From Thiorhodovibrio winogradskyi (GTDB taxonomy: Bacteria > Pseudomonadota > Gammaproteobacteria > Chromatiales > Chromatiaceae), in assembly GCF_036208045.1 (NCBI RefSeq), contig NZ_CP121472.1:1437531-1501530 (forward strand): a stretch of 64,000 nucleotides of DNA, written 5' to 3'. The notes below the pieces were generated by a model. The model saw only the letters and a list, made by a program, of their open reading frames with translations, was not told the DNA's origin and did no database searches. Both the position numbers and the translations under genes were made by a program. This document shows, in pieces, positions 14,902 through 21,122 of the stretch; position 1 is the stretch's first letter; the number at the start of each line of letters is the position of its first letter.

Positions 14902-15646
14902 TGGAATCCAGCCCGAATGCCTGGGTAAGCGGTCGGAAAAAAAGCGTAGGACGAAGCGCGATGCGGACAACCAAGTCATGTCGACGGTTTTGTTGAGTTC
15001 TGGATGCATTTCGGGTGGGCAATTATTGGTGGATGCCGTGAATGGGGTCAAGGGTCGGTTCGTGGAGTCACCGGGCGGTCGAGCTCGGAAAGTCGCGGTT
15101 GCTGCCGACCCAGTTGGGAGCTAACAAAGACCCGCCGCCTAGCCTATATTGTCAAGACAACTCTACTTCCCGCCGTTGTGATTCCCCGCTTGGTTGAAGA
15201 CAAGCAGTCTGATCTTCTCGCGTTGTTGATCAGTGTGTTCTTCAACCGACTTTTCCGATATCGCACGCTCGCCATGGTGCGTCCGAAGGCGGCTCGCTGT
15301 CCCCGGTGAGCTGTTCGCCAGGTTCCAAATCGCGTTTTATGCCGATCCGGTGGATGCCGCCTTTAAGGCCGTTGGGGTGGAGTAACTGGGGAAAGTCCTG
15401 GCATGAAGATGCCCCAGGCGCGCCGCTTTCCTGAAGCCATTGCAGCCAATGTAGCCGGGGAGCCTCGCGTTGATGCAGTTTTCGCTTTCAGCCTGCCCCT
15501 GGCTACAATGGCTTCATTTGAACCAGATGGAACAGGGTGGCTAGTCTGATTGGACTACAGATGCTCGATTCGGTGGTAATCGACGCCCCAATCTTTCCCG
15601 TCGCGGAAATTTTCTATCGAGACCACCCCGTCGATGTTCACAAGTT
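14902..15646. other. Gene-poor stretch with decayed coding traces
   Basis: About 745 bases without a convincing intact gene. On the plus strand 15290-15382 reads in frame as ...GELFARFQIAFYADPVDAA and then FKAVGVE and a stop, which looks like the tail of a lost protein. On the minus strand 15641-15555 reads as a 28-codon piece (VNIDGVVSIENFRDGKDWGV...). An imperfect inverted repeat lies at 15433-15515. Together these suggest a deletion or insertion scar next to the nickel operon, exactly where its ATPase gene would be expected. No family could be assigned. Confidence 0.45.
15433..15515. repeat. Imperfect inverted repeat, 15-bp arms
   Basis: GAAGCCATTGCAGCC at 15433-15447 is matched by GGCTACAATGGCTTC at 15501-15515, its reverse complement in 14 of 15 positions, with a 53-base spacer. 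No T-run follows, so it is not a simple terminator. It could be a remnant MITE or insertion-element end. Confidence 0.5.
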
Positions 15647-16408
15647 TTATGTCGACTGATCTAGCGCCAGCAGTCCTGCCAGCATCACCAGCAATCCCAG
15701 TAGTGAGAGGGTGTCCGCGGCGCGCCAGCGGCTGCTGTCGAGCAGGTAAAAGCGGCCTCGAAAGCCGCGACAGCGCATCGCCGCCTCAATGCGCCGCGCG
15801 CGGTGGAGACTGCGCACCAACAGCATGCCGATGAGCTGGCCATAGCTGGTCCAGGTGTGACGGTTGCTGCGTGCGACAAAGCCGCGCGCGCGCATCGCCA
15901 GGCGCAGACGCGAAAACTCCTGGTGCAGTAGCGCGATTTGGCGCAGGGTCAGGAGCAGTAGATGTGCCAGCCGGTTGGGAAGGCCAAGGCGCGCTAGCGC
16001 ATGGCCTAGCACGGCTGGCTCCAGGCGGCTAAGCATTCCCATGACTGCTAGTGCAACGGCGTGCGCCTTGAGAACGATCAGGGCGGCGAGCGTGACCCCG
16101 GCCTGTGTGGCGGTCATTGGCCCGAGTGCGAACAGCCTATCCCCTGGCACGCTGAAGGGCAGCGTTAGTAGCAGTACAAGCATCAGGCTTTCAAACACCA
16201 GCAGACGCCAAATCAGTTCACGCAAGGTCAAGCCGGCGAGCATGACCGTCATTACCGCCAGGGCGAGGGCCAGGCCAGCAGTCACAAGGGAATCCAGACT
16301 AAGGGTGATGAGCGCGAAGAGCAGTGTGGCAATCACCAGGGCGCGCGGATCGTGATGTTTGAGACGTCCCCCGCCGCGCGGAGCCAGTAGCGGAGCTGCG
16401 GCGGTCAT
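15647..16408 (-). CDS. nikQ: Energy-coupling factor T component, nickel/cobalt (NikQ/CbiQ)
   Basis: Transmembrane T subunit (253 residues) of an ECF-type nickel/cobalt importer. Start at 16408: this ATG overlaps the TGA of the preceding nikL (ATGA), while the longer frame is just readthrough of that gene. Four to five hydrophobic segments precede the family hallmark coupling helices: RLAMRARGF and IEAAMRCRGFRGRF (two Ala-Arg-Gly type motifs that contact the ATPase). The expected next gene, an ATPase (NikO/CbiO), is absent: only about 740 bases of decayed sequence separate it from pbpG. It needs an ATPase from elsewhere or is non-functional. Confidence 0.88.
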   Translation of the reverse strand: MTAAAPLLAPRGGGRLKHHDPRALVIATLLFALITLSLDSLVTAGLALALAVMTVMLAGLTLRELIWRLLVFESLMLVLLLTLPFSVPGDRLFALGPMTATQAGVTLAALIVLKAHAVALAVMGMLSRLEPAVLGHALARLGLPNRLAHLLLLTLRQIALLHQEFSRLRLAMRARGFVARSNRHTWTSYGQLIGMLLVRSLHRARRIEAAMRCRGFRGRFYLLDSSRWRAADTLSLLGLLVMLAGLLALDQST

Positions 16409-17076
16409 TGGTCCGACCGCGAGCGTTGACAGCGCCACCACAGAGCTAGGCCAGAGAGGCCAAAAATATAGCCGATGCCTCCGAGGATATCCTGCAACCG
16501 CAGCGCCTCGCGCGTTGCCAGCAGTTCCTCGCGCAGGGGACGCAGCTGGCGAGCGAGGGCAGCTTCTAGCGCAGGGGGCATTTGGTGTAACTGAGCGGGT
16601 GCCTGTGACTCGCCGGCGGCGGGTCCCCGTTCGGCGGTCGGCTCGGGGCTTTGCTTGGCGGCAATGGCTGGTGTATCGGCGGCTGCCTGTGAAAAGGCGC
16701 CAGCCAGCGCCGCGGCCGGGATTTGCCACTCGGCGCGATGACCGTCCGCCGTCTCGGCGATCACCCGATGCGCCACCGGTGCGTTGATCTGGTAACTGAA
16801 GCGGCCATCTGCGGTCGGCTCCAGTTCGGCCATGGGCTCACCGGCCGCATTGGTGATGATGATCCGCGCGCCGCTGGCCGGGCTGCCGCCGGTGAAGTAG
16901 GCCGTGCCCGAGAGGCTGCTGCCCTCAACCGCGGCGAATACCTGAAGCTTGTGGGCGAGGACTGGATTGGCGCTGAGCAGGAGTATCAATGCCCCAGCAC
17001 CCGCGCCAACCCGGAGCAGCAGATGCCAGGCGGCTGCGGGGATGGCTTCAGGGACAAGTTCAATCATGTGATTCAT
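16405..17076 (-). CDS. nikL: Nickel transport accessory protein NikL
   Basis: Protein of about 223 residues with an N-terminal signal or anchor (LLLRVGAGAGALILLLSANP, cleavage near VLA-H), a periplasmic beta-sandwich (HKLQVFAAVEGSSLSGTAYF, then ADGRFSYQI) as in NikL/CbiL proteins, a Pro/Ala-rich linker, and a C-terminal membrane helix (LGGIGYIFGLSGLALWW). In NikKMLQO systems NikL replaces the small NikN component. The start is ambiguous between 17076 and 17067; both overlap the end of nikM, indicating translational coupling. It is followed by nikQ with an ATGA overlap. The presence of NikL and NikK argues for nickel rather than cobalt. Confidence 0.8.
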   Translation of the reverse strand: MNHMIELVPEAIPAAAWHLLLRVGAGAGALILLLSANPVLAHKLQVFAAVEGSSLSGTAYFTGGSPASGARIIITNAAGEPMAELEPTADGRFSYQINAPVAHRVIAETADGHRAEWQIPAAALAGAFSQAAADTPAIAAKQSPEPTAERGPAAGESQAPAQLHQMPPALEAALARQLRPLREELLATREALRLQDILGGIGYIFGLSGLALWWRCQRSRSDQ

Positions 17077-17692
17077 CGTGGTTGGTCTCGGTGTGAAACA
17101 CGAGCTCCGGAGCGACCCGCAGCAGAAAACTGACAATGGTCGCGGTGATCAGTCCCTCCACCACCGCCAGTGGCAGCGAGATGACCACCAGGGTCTTGGC
17201 CGCCGGCACAAAGGGTTTGCCGCTTAGCGCCAGGCTCAGGGCTACCGCGACGCCGGTCAGCAGTACTCCGGCAACACCCGCCAGGGTGCCGATCAGCCAG
17301 GCTTGGGGCGGATCGGCGCGGCGCAGCGGGGCGCGCAGGGCCGCGGCACAGAAGAGCGCTGGCAGCGCCAGGTTCATGGTGTTGACACCCAGGACCACCA
17401 GGCCACCAAAGCCAAAAAAAACCGCCTGCAACATCAGGGCGACGAAGAGCGCCGGCACGGCCATCCAGCCCAGTAGTAAGCCCATTAGCCCATTGAGCAG
17501 CAGATGCACACTGCTTGGTCCCAGTGGAATGCTGATGAGGGAAGCGACAAAAAAGGTCGCTGCCAGCACGGCCGTTTGGGGCAGGCGTTCGTCATCCAGG
17601 CGGCGCAGAGCCACAGCCAGCATGCCGGCCGTGACCACGGCGCCCAAGGTCAGGACGGGGGCGCTGAGAACCCCATCAGGGATATGGGCCAT
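17060..17692 (-). CDS. nikM: Nickel/cobalt substrate-binding membrane protein NikM/CbiM
   Basis: S component of an ECF metal importer, 210 residues. It starts MAHIPDGVLS, the family hallmark: removal of Met would leave the His as residue 2, the position used with the N-terminal amine to bind Ni(II) in characterised NikM. A second conserved His lies at residue 63 (PSSVHLLLNGLMG). Six or so hydrophobic helices follow, with a conserved VNTMNLALPA segment. It lies 12 bases after nikK and overlaps nikL. Metal specificity (Ni versus Co) cannot be decided from this gene alone, but the neighbours favour nickel. Confidence 0.92.
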   Translation of the reverse strand: MAHIPDGVLSAPVLTLGAVVTAGMLAVALRRLDDERLPQTAVLAATFFVASLISIPLGPSSVHLLLNGLMGLLLGWMAVPALFVALMLQAVFFGFGGLVVLGVNTMNLALPALFCAAALRAPLRRADPPQAWLIGTLAGVAGVLLTGVAVALSLALSGKPFVPAAKTLVVISLPLAVVEGLITATIVSFLLRVAPELVFHTETNHDESHD

Positions 17693-17704
17693 GGTGGGCG
17701 CATC

Positions 17705-18502
17705 CTAGCGCATGTCGCGCGCGCGCACCCAGATGAGCGCGCCCTGTTCAACCGGAACCGGCGTGCCATCCGGGTTTGGCATGGGTTGATCGCCTTCGAT
17801 GAGTGCCGCGAAGCCCCACCAACCCGCGCGCGGCATGGCGTAGCTAAAGACTCCCTGGCTGTCGGCCTTGACCACCTGGGTGATAAAGGCATCGGCGGGT
17901 GGCTTAAGACTGCCATCGTTGCGCCATTCCACCTCGACCTCGGCGAAAGGGACTGGCTCGCCATTTCTCTTGACTACTCCGGTGAAGAGGTTCCCCGCCC
18001 AGAGCCCATAGGGTCGGGTCAGGGGTTGGATCTCAACCGGGAAACCCACCATCCGATCCCAGCCATCGCCGGCGCCATGGGCATCCACGACGGTTTTGGT
18101 GTAGTGGACGATCATCACACCCTCGGCCGGCTCCCAATAGGCGGCGGGTTCGACGAAAAAGACATAATCTCCAGGCGCGCGCACAACATAGTCCGCCTGA
18201 TAGGCGAGCTGACCATCGACCTCGACGGACTGCAGGCTTTCGCGTAGATCTTGCTGCCCCTCGCCTGTCAAGACCCCGAAACGCTCGGGTTTGCCCATAG
18301 CCATTGCCGGTCCTTGCTCCATCGGATGGGTGAAGCTGAGCTGGAGTGTGAGTTCTTCGGCGGTGGTCTGATCGACGATCTCGGTTGAGGAAATGAGTTC
18401 CTGGAAGTGGGCAGACGCTGGCAGGCAGAAGTGGAGGAGGGCGATCCCCAGGGTTGGGGCAAGCCGCTGGATGGGGTTAGATTCCAAGCTTAGGTGATGC
18501 AT
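17705..18502 (-). CDS. nikK: DUF4198 periplasmic nickel-uptake protein NikK
   Basis: First gene of the nickel operon, 265 residues. Start at 18502, with GGAGG (complement of 18509-18513) 6 bases upstream. The N-terminus is an export signal ([18 protein letters not shown], cleavage before HFQEL). The mature protein is a DUF4198 beta-rich domain ([54 protein letters not shown]) and has several His residues, including the new N-terminal His. The DUF4198 protein NikK is the periplasmic partner in NikKMLQ systems. A NikR-like palindrome sits about 30-60 bases upstream of the start. Confidence 0.85.
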   Translation of the reverse strand: MHHLSLESNPIQRLAPTLGIALLHFCLPASAHFQELISSTEIVDQTTAEELTLQLSFTHPMEQGPAMAMGKPERFGVLTGEGQQDLRESLQSVEVDGQLAYQADYVVRAPGDYVFFVEPAAYWEPAEGVMIVHYTKTVVDAHGAGDGWDRMVGFPVEIQPLTRPYGLWAGNLFTGVVKRNGEPVPFAEVEVEWRNDGSLKPPADAFITQVVKADSQGVFSYAMPRAGWWGFAALIEGDQPMPNPDGTPVPVEQGALIWVRARDMR

Positions 18503-18533
18503 GAGGGGCCTCCGAGTCAGGTGTTCTGGCAAC

Positions 18534-18562
18534 AGTATTATAAAAAACTATTTTATCATACT
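18534..18562 (-). promoter_or_regulatory. NikR-like palindromic operator before nikK
   Basis: A 29-bp imperfect palindrome in AT-rich DNA: arms AGTATTATAAAA (18534-18545) and TTTTATCATACT (18551-18562) match in 11 of 12 positions around a 5-base centre. Its outer part reads GTATTA-N15-TCATAC, close to the NikR consensus GTATGA-N16-TCATAC of E. coli. Position just upstream of the nickel operon start makes repression by a NikR-type regulator under nickel excess the likely function. The one-base spacing difference is noted. Confidence 0.65.
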
Positions 18563-18581
18563 ATCGCAGCCGGCCGGCCTA

Positions 18582-18997
18582 GCCTTTATCAACATTGACA
18601 ACCCGGACGTCTCGCTGCTGTTCTCTACCGCCGGTCAATACTAACTGCCCTTCGGCGCCTATGTGACCAACCTGGTCTCCGATGCGCTGATGTGGAAGAT
18701 CGGCGCGGCATGCAAACCGCCGCCCAGCTTGGCTTTATCCATGAGGGCTTCAATGGCAGTCTCTAAGCCTTCAATGGTGACAACAAGGTTCCGACACCCT
18801 GCGGGTGTCAAGGCACCGAGGAAGCTGTTGCGCTGGAACTGCCGGGATGCAGCTGGTTGTTTGGATGGTCGGTTGAAGTGTTGGATAACACAGATCTGTC
18901 CTTTGTATTTCGCCACGACAGCGACTATGGAGAGCGTAATGGCGGCTCCGGTGAAAACGCCATCGCCCTGGTTGCCCAACTCGCCGTGGAATTCTGA
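18582..18997 (+). pseudogene. Decayed LbtU-like outer-membrane porin, C-terminal half
   Basis: On the plus strand the sequence reads AFINIDNPDVSLLFSTAGQY, a TAA stop (18642-18644), then LPFGAYVTNLVSDALMWKIG. A frameshift near 18703 follows, then MQTAAQLGFIHEGFNGSL, a TAA (18764-18766), AFNGDNK, and finally TDLSFVFRHDSDYGERNGG ... ALVAQLAVEF and a stop at 18995. This pattern (QYxLPFGAYVTNLVSD, LGFIHEGFNGSLxAFNGD) resembles LbtU-type siderophore/metal porins. With two premature stops and a frameshift it cannot be made as one protein, and the 5' half is missing. It starts immediately beyond the nickel operator, so the promoter region of nikK borders a deletion. Family assignment is from memory. 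Confidence 0.6.
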
Positions 18998-19070
18998 AGG
19001 CACCCGAGAGTCGCTCGGCGAGCTGGAGATAAGCGCCATAGGGGACATGGATGATCTGGCAGTGGTATCA

Positions 19071-19220
19071 ACCTAGTTTGATGATGCTGCCATCTAGTTG
19101 CATGGGGCCTGTAGTCTTGCCTGCGAATTTTGAGGATTTGAGGGAAATCCCCGAGGTCTTGCTCAGGGTCAGTTTTTGCGAGGCTGTGGCTTTGAGCACG
19201 ACGTTTCTATCATCCAGCTT
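19071..19220 (-). pseudogene. Orphan copy of a VgrG C-terminal tail
   Basis: About 50 codons read KLDDRNVVLKATASQKLTL then SKTSGISLKSSKFAGKTTGP and MQLDGSIIKLG and a stop. This is almost identical over its last 35 residues to the end of the second VgrG at 21123 (NKTSGISLKSSKFAGKTTGP, MQLDGGIIKLG). The copy has no spike domains and follows, out of frame, a truncated transporter. It is therefore a duplicated or left-over vgrG 3' end, useful as a recombination scar. The DNA differs at many third positions, so it is not a very recent copy. Confidence 0.85.
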
Positions 19221-19332
19221 GGAAAGCACGCCCGTTGAAGCCAAACAGAAAACCGCCAATGGTGGCCACGAAGGACAAGAAAATCACCCAGGCCAGGCTT
19301 CCTTCCTGGCGGCTGTTGGAGATTGTGCCCAC
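19210..19332 (-). pseudogene. N-terminal fragment of an MFS sugar transporter
   Basis: A GTG at 19332 with GAGGG (19344-19340) 7 bases upstream opens a 40-residue frame: SNSRQEGSLAWVIFLSF then VATIGGFLFGFN. This is the first membrane helix and the GGFLFGF motif of MFS sugar porters, which normally continue for about 450 residues. Here the homology stops after FGFN and the frame ends at 19210, where the VgrG tail begins. It is located 35 bases after the amidohydrolase stop on the same strand, so an amidohydrolase-transporter operon was cut by recombination with a vgrG 3' end. Confidence 0.7.
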
Positions 19333-19366
19333 GGCTTTACCCTCGAATGATTTGTCTTGTGTCAAC

Positions 19367-20785
19367 TTAATCCAGGTTGTCCGCGTTGGCCTCAGACAGG
19401 ATCTCCTTGAGGAACACCTCCTGCTGTTCTGTATCGATATCCACAACGAGACGGGTCGGCTCGTCTGGGCGCGTATAGCCCTTGATGAATTCCTCCAGCG
19501 CTAGCCGCTGGCCCGAATGCGGCGGAAACAAGGACGACTCCAGCGCCGGTTCGACCCCATGAGGCATGCCGTCGGAACTCAAAAAAAGATCTTTTCCGGG
19601 TACATATCCGACCTGGTCGATCAGCATCCGAAAAGGGTTGTTGCGTTCGGCATAGCCTAAGGGCAAGGTCTCGGCGTAGATGGTCGAATCGAGCGAGAAG
19701 TTGGGCTGCATGGAGAGCACCACCCCGGCTTCCTTGAGCTGGCGGGCCTGCTGCTCGCTGATGAACTGTGCGTGTTCCACCCGGATTTCCGGAAAGCCAA
19801 GCCCTTCAGCGCTTAGCGCACCGAGCGCGTCCAGAATCTGAGTCACGGCCCGGTCGCCGACAGCGTGCAGGGCAATGGGCAGCTCCTGGCGAGCGGTGTC
19901 CCGCATCAGCCCCAGCAAGGCATCGTCTTCGTACACCAGCAAACCCTTGTTCTCCTCGCCGGCATAGGGCTGATGCATGGCCGCGGTGTTCGTTCCCAAG
20001 CCGCCATCGGTAAAGAGTTTGATTCCCCAGACCTTGGCGCGCATCCCGGGACTCAGTCGCGCGTACATGTCCGGTCCGGCCCAAAACTTGATCCGATCCG
20101 CCATGGGCGAGGCGGAGATGATCCGCAAGGCATCCTCGCTGACCAAAAGCATGTCTTGCACATGCATCACGCCTTTCGCCGCCAGTTCCTCAAAATGCGC
20201 CGCCGTTGCCTCCGGGGTGATTTTCGGGATGCGACCCAGGAACGGCAAGATGTCGCTGATGTGGCGTTGGTACCAGGCAAAATCGCCATAGCGCGCCACG
20301 ATGTCGGGATAGTCCGGGCGTAACATGTCTTCCGCGGCCGGACTCATGACCATGCTATGGAGGGAATAGTGAACAATGATGACCGGCGGCATGGACGCCA
20401 GCTCTTCTTCTGTGAAGCTGAAAAGAGACTCGTTCCAGCCCTGGATCAGGGTCAAGTCATCCGCCGGCAGTTTGGCAATGATTTCCATGGCCGCTTCTTT
20501 CTCGGAAACTTCCCAGAAGGAGGTGCTCTCCATTAAGGCAATGTAGAGCGAAGTGTGGGTGTGAAAGTCAGACAGACCAGGGATAGTGACGGTTTCGACA
20601 CCCGACACGGAGGGAGTTGTCTCCTCGTCCGGGGGCAGCTGCTTAGCCCATGCCAGCCCTGGCGAGGGGAACATCAAGGTCCCCGCGGACAGAAGCAGCA
20701 GGCAGGAGAGTAAGGTCCCAAAGAGGCAGGTTAAGGAGTTGAAGGATTTCGTCGGGAGCTTCCCGGGGAATACAGCTTTGGACAT
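19367..20785 (-). CDS. Exported amidohydrolase (amidohydrolase_3 family)
   Basis: Metal-dependent hydrolase of 472 residues. It starts with an export signal (LFGTLLSCLLLLSAGTLMFP, cleavage near LAWA). The metal site HxH appears as FHTHT at about residue 76; KLFTDGG, LHAVGDRAV and VEHAQF carry the likely Lys/His ligands, and SSDGMPHG the catalytic Asp. This order fits the YtcJ-like amidohydrolase_3 family, but the usual N-terminal beta-sandwich strands are much reduced: the HxH follows the signal peptide after only about 25 residues. Substrate unknown. A terminator lies just upstream of the start and a truncated sugar transporter just downstream, with which it may once have formed an operon. 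Confidence 0.78.
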   Translation of the reverse strand: MSKAVFPGKLPTKSFNSLTCLFGTLLSCLLLLSAGTLMFPSPGLAWAKQLPPDEETTPSVSGVETVTIPGLSDFHTHTSLYIALMESTSFWEVSEKEAAMEIIAKLPADDLTLIQGWNESLFSFTEEELASMPPVIIVHYSLHSMVMSPAAEDMLRPDYPDIVARYGDFAWYQRHISDILPFLGRIPKITPEATAAHFEELAAKGVMHVQDMLLVSEDALRIISASPMADRIKFWAGPDMYARLSPGMRAKVWGIKLFTDGGLGTNTAAMHQPYAGEENKGLLVYEDDALLGLMRDTARQELPIALHAVGDRAVTQILDALGALSAEGLGFPEIRVEHAQFISEQQARQLKEAGVVLSMQPNFSLDSTIYAETLPLGYAERNNPFRMLIDQVGYVPGKDLFLSSDGMPHGVEPALESSLFPPHSGQRLALEEFIKGYTRPDEPTRLVVDIDTEQQEVFLKEILSEANADNLD

Positions 20786-20808
20786 CGCAAAGGTTCCTGT
20801 TTAAAGCG

Positions 20809-20837
20809 AAAAAAAAAGCCTCCACCCCAAAGGAGGG
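20809..20837 (-). terminator. Rho-independent terminator downstream of vgrG2
   Basis: On the minus strand CCTCC (complement of 20832-20836) pairs with GGAGG (complement of 20819-20823) across an 8-base loop, followed by nine T (20817-20809). It would end leftward transcripts coming from vgrG2 before the amidohydrolase start at 20785. Confidence 0.7.
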
Positions 20838-20899
20838 TTCATGCGTAAAGTTTCGGCGAAGTGTAATCGCCTATGGGCAATCGATGTGGAATTTCTAAT

Positions 20900-21079
20900 G
20901 ACACACCAGTGAGCGGGTGCGCGATGCAGTCTTTGCCATCCTCGCTCATGTTCCGCTTCAAGCGTGCCGCGCTTCCTTCGCCGTCGCCACCAAGGTGCCG
21001 TACCCAACCGACATCCGCCTGCTTTGAGGATGACCTGCGCAACGCCATCGAGACCTCGGCAGCCTTCCTTCTGGAATGA
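20900..21079 (+). pseudogene. Transposase remnant
   Basis: The plus strand reads FAVATKVPYPTDIRLL, then a stop/frameshift and DDLRNAIETSAAFLLE. The YPTDxxLLxDxxR pattern is typical of a central segment in IS1182/IS5-like transposases. Only about 50 codons remain, in two frames, with no terminal repeats recognised. It lies between vgrG2 and the amidohydrolase and is consistent with past insertion activity in this patchwork. Family assignment is from memory of the motif and moderately uncertain. Confidence 0.5.
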
Positions 21080-21122
21080 TAAGGGTCTGGTTTGCCCGAA
21101 AATTCGAGTTTTTGGTCGGGCA

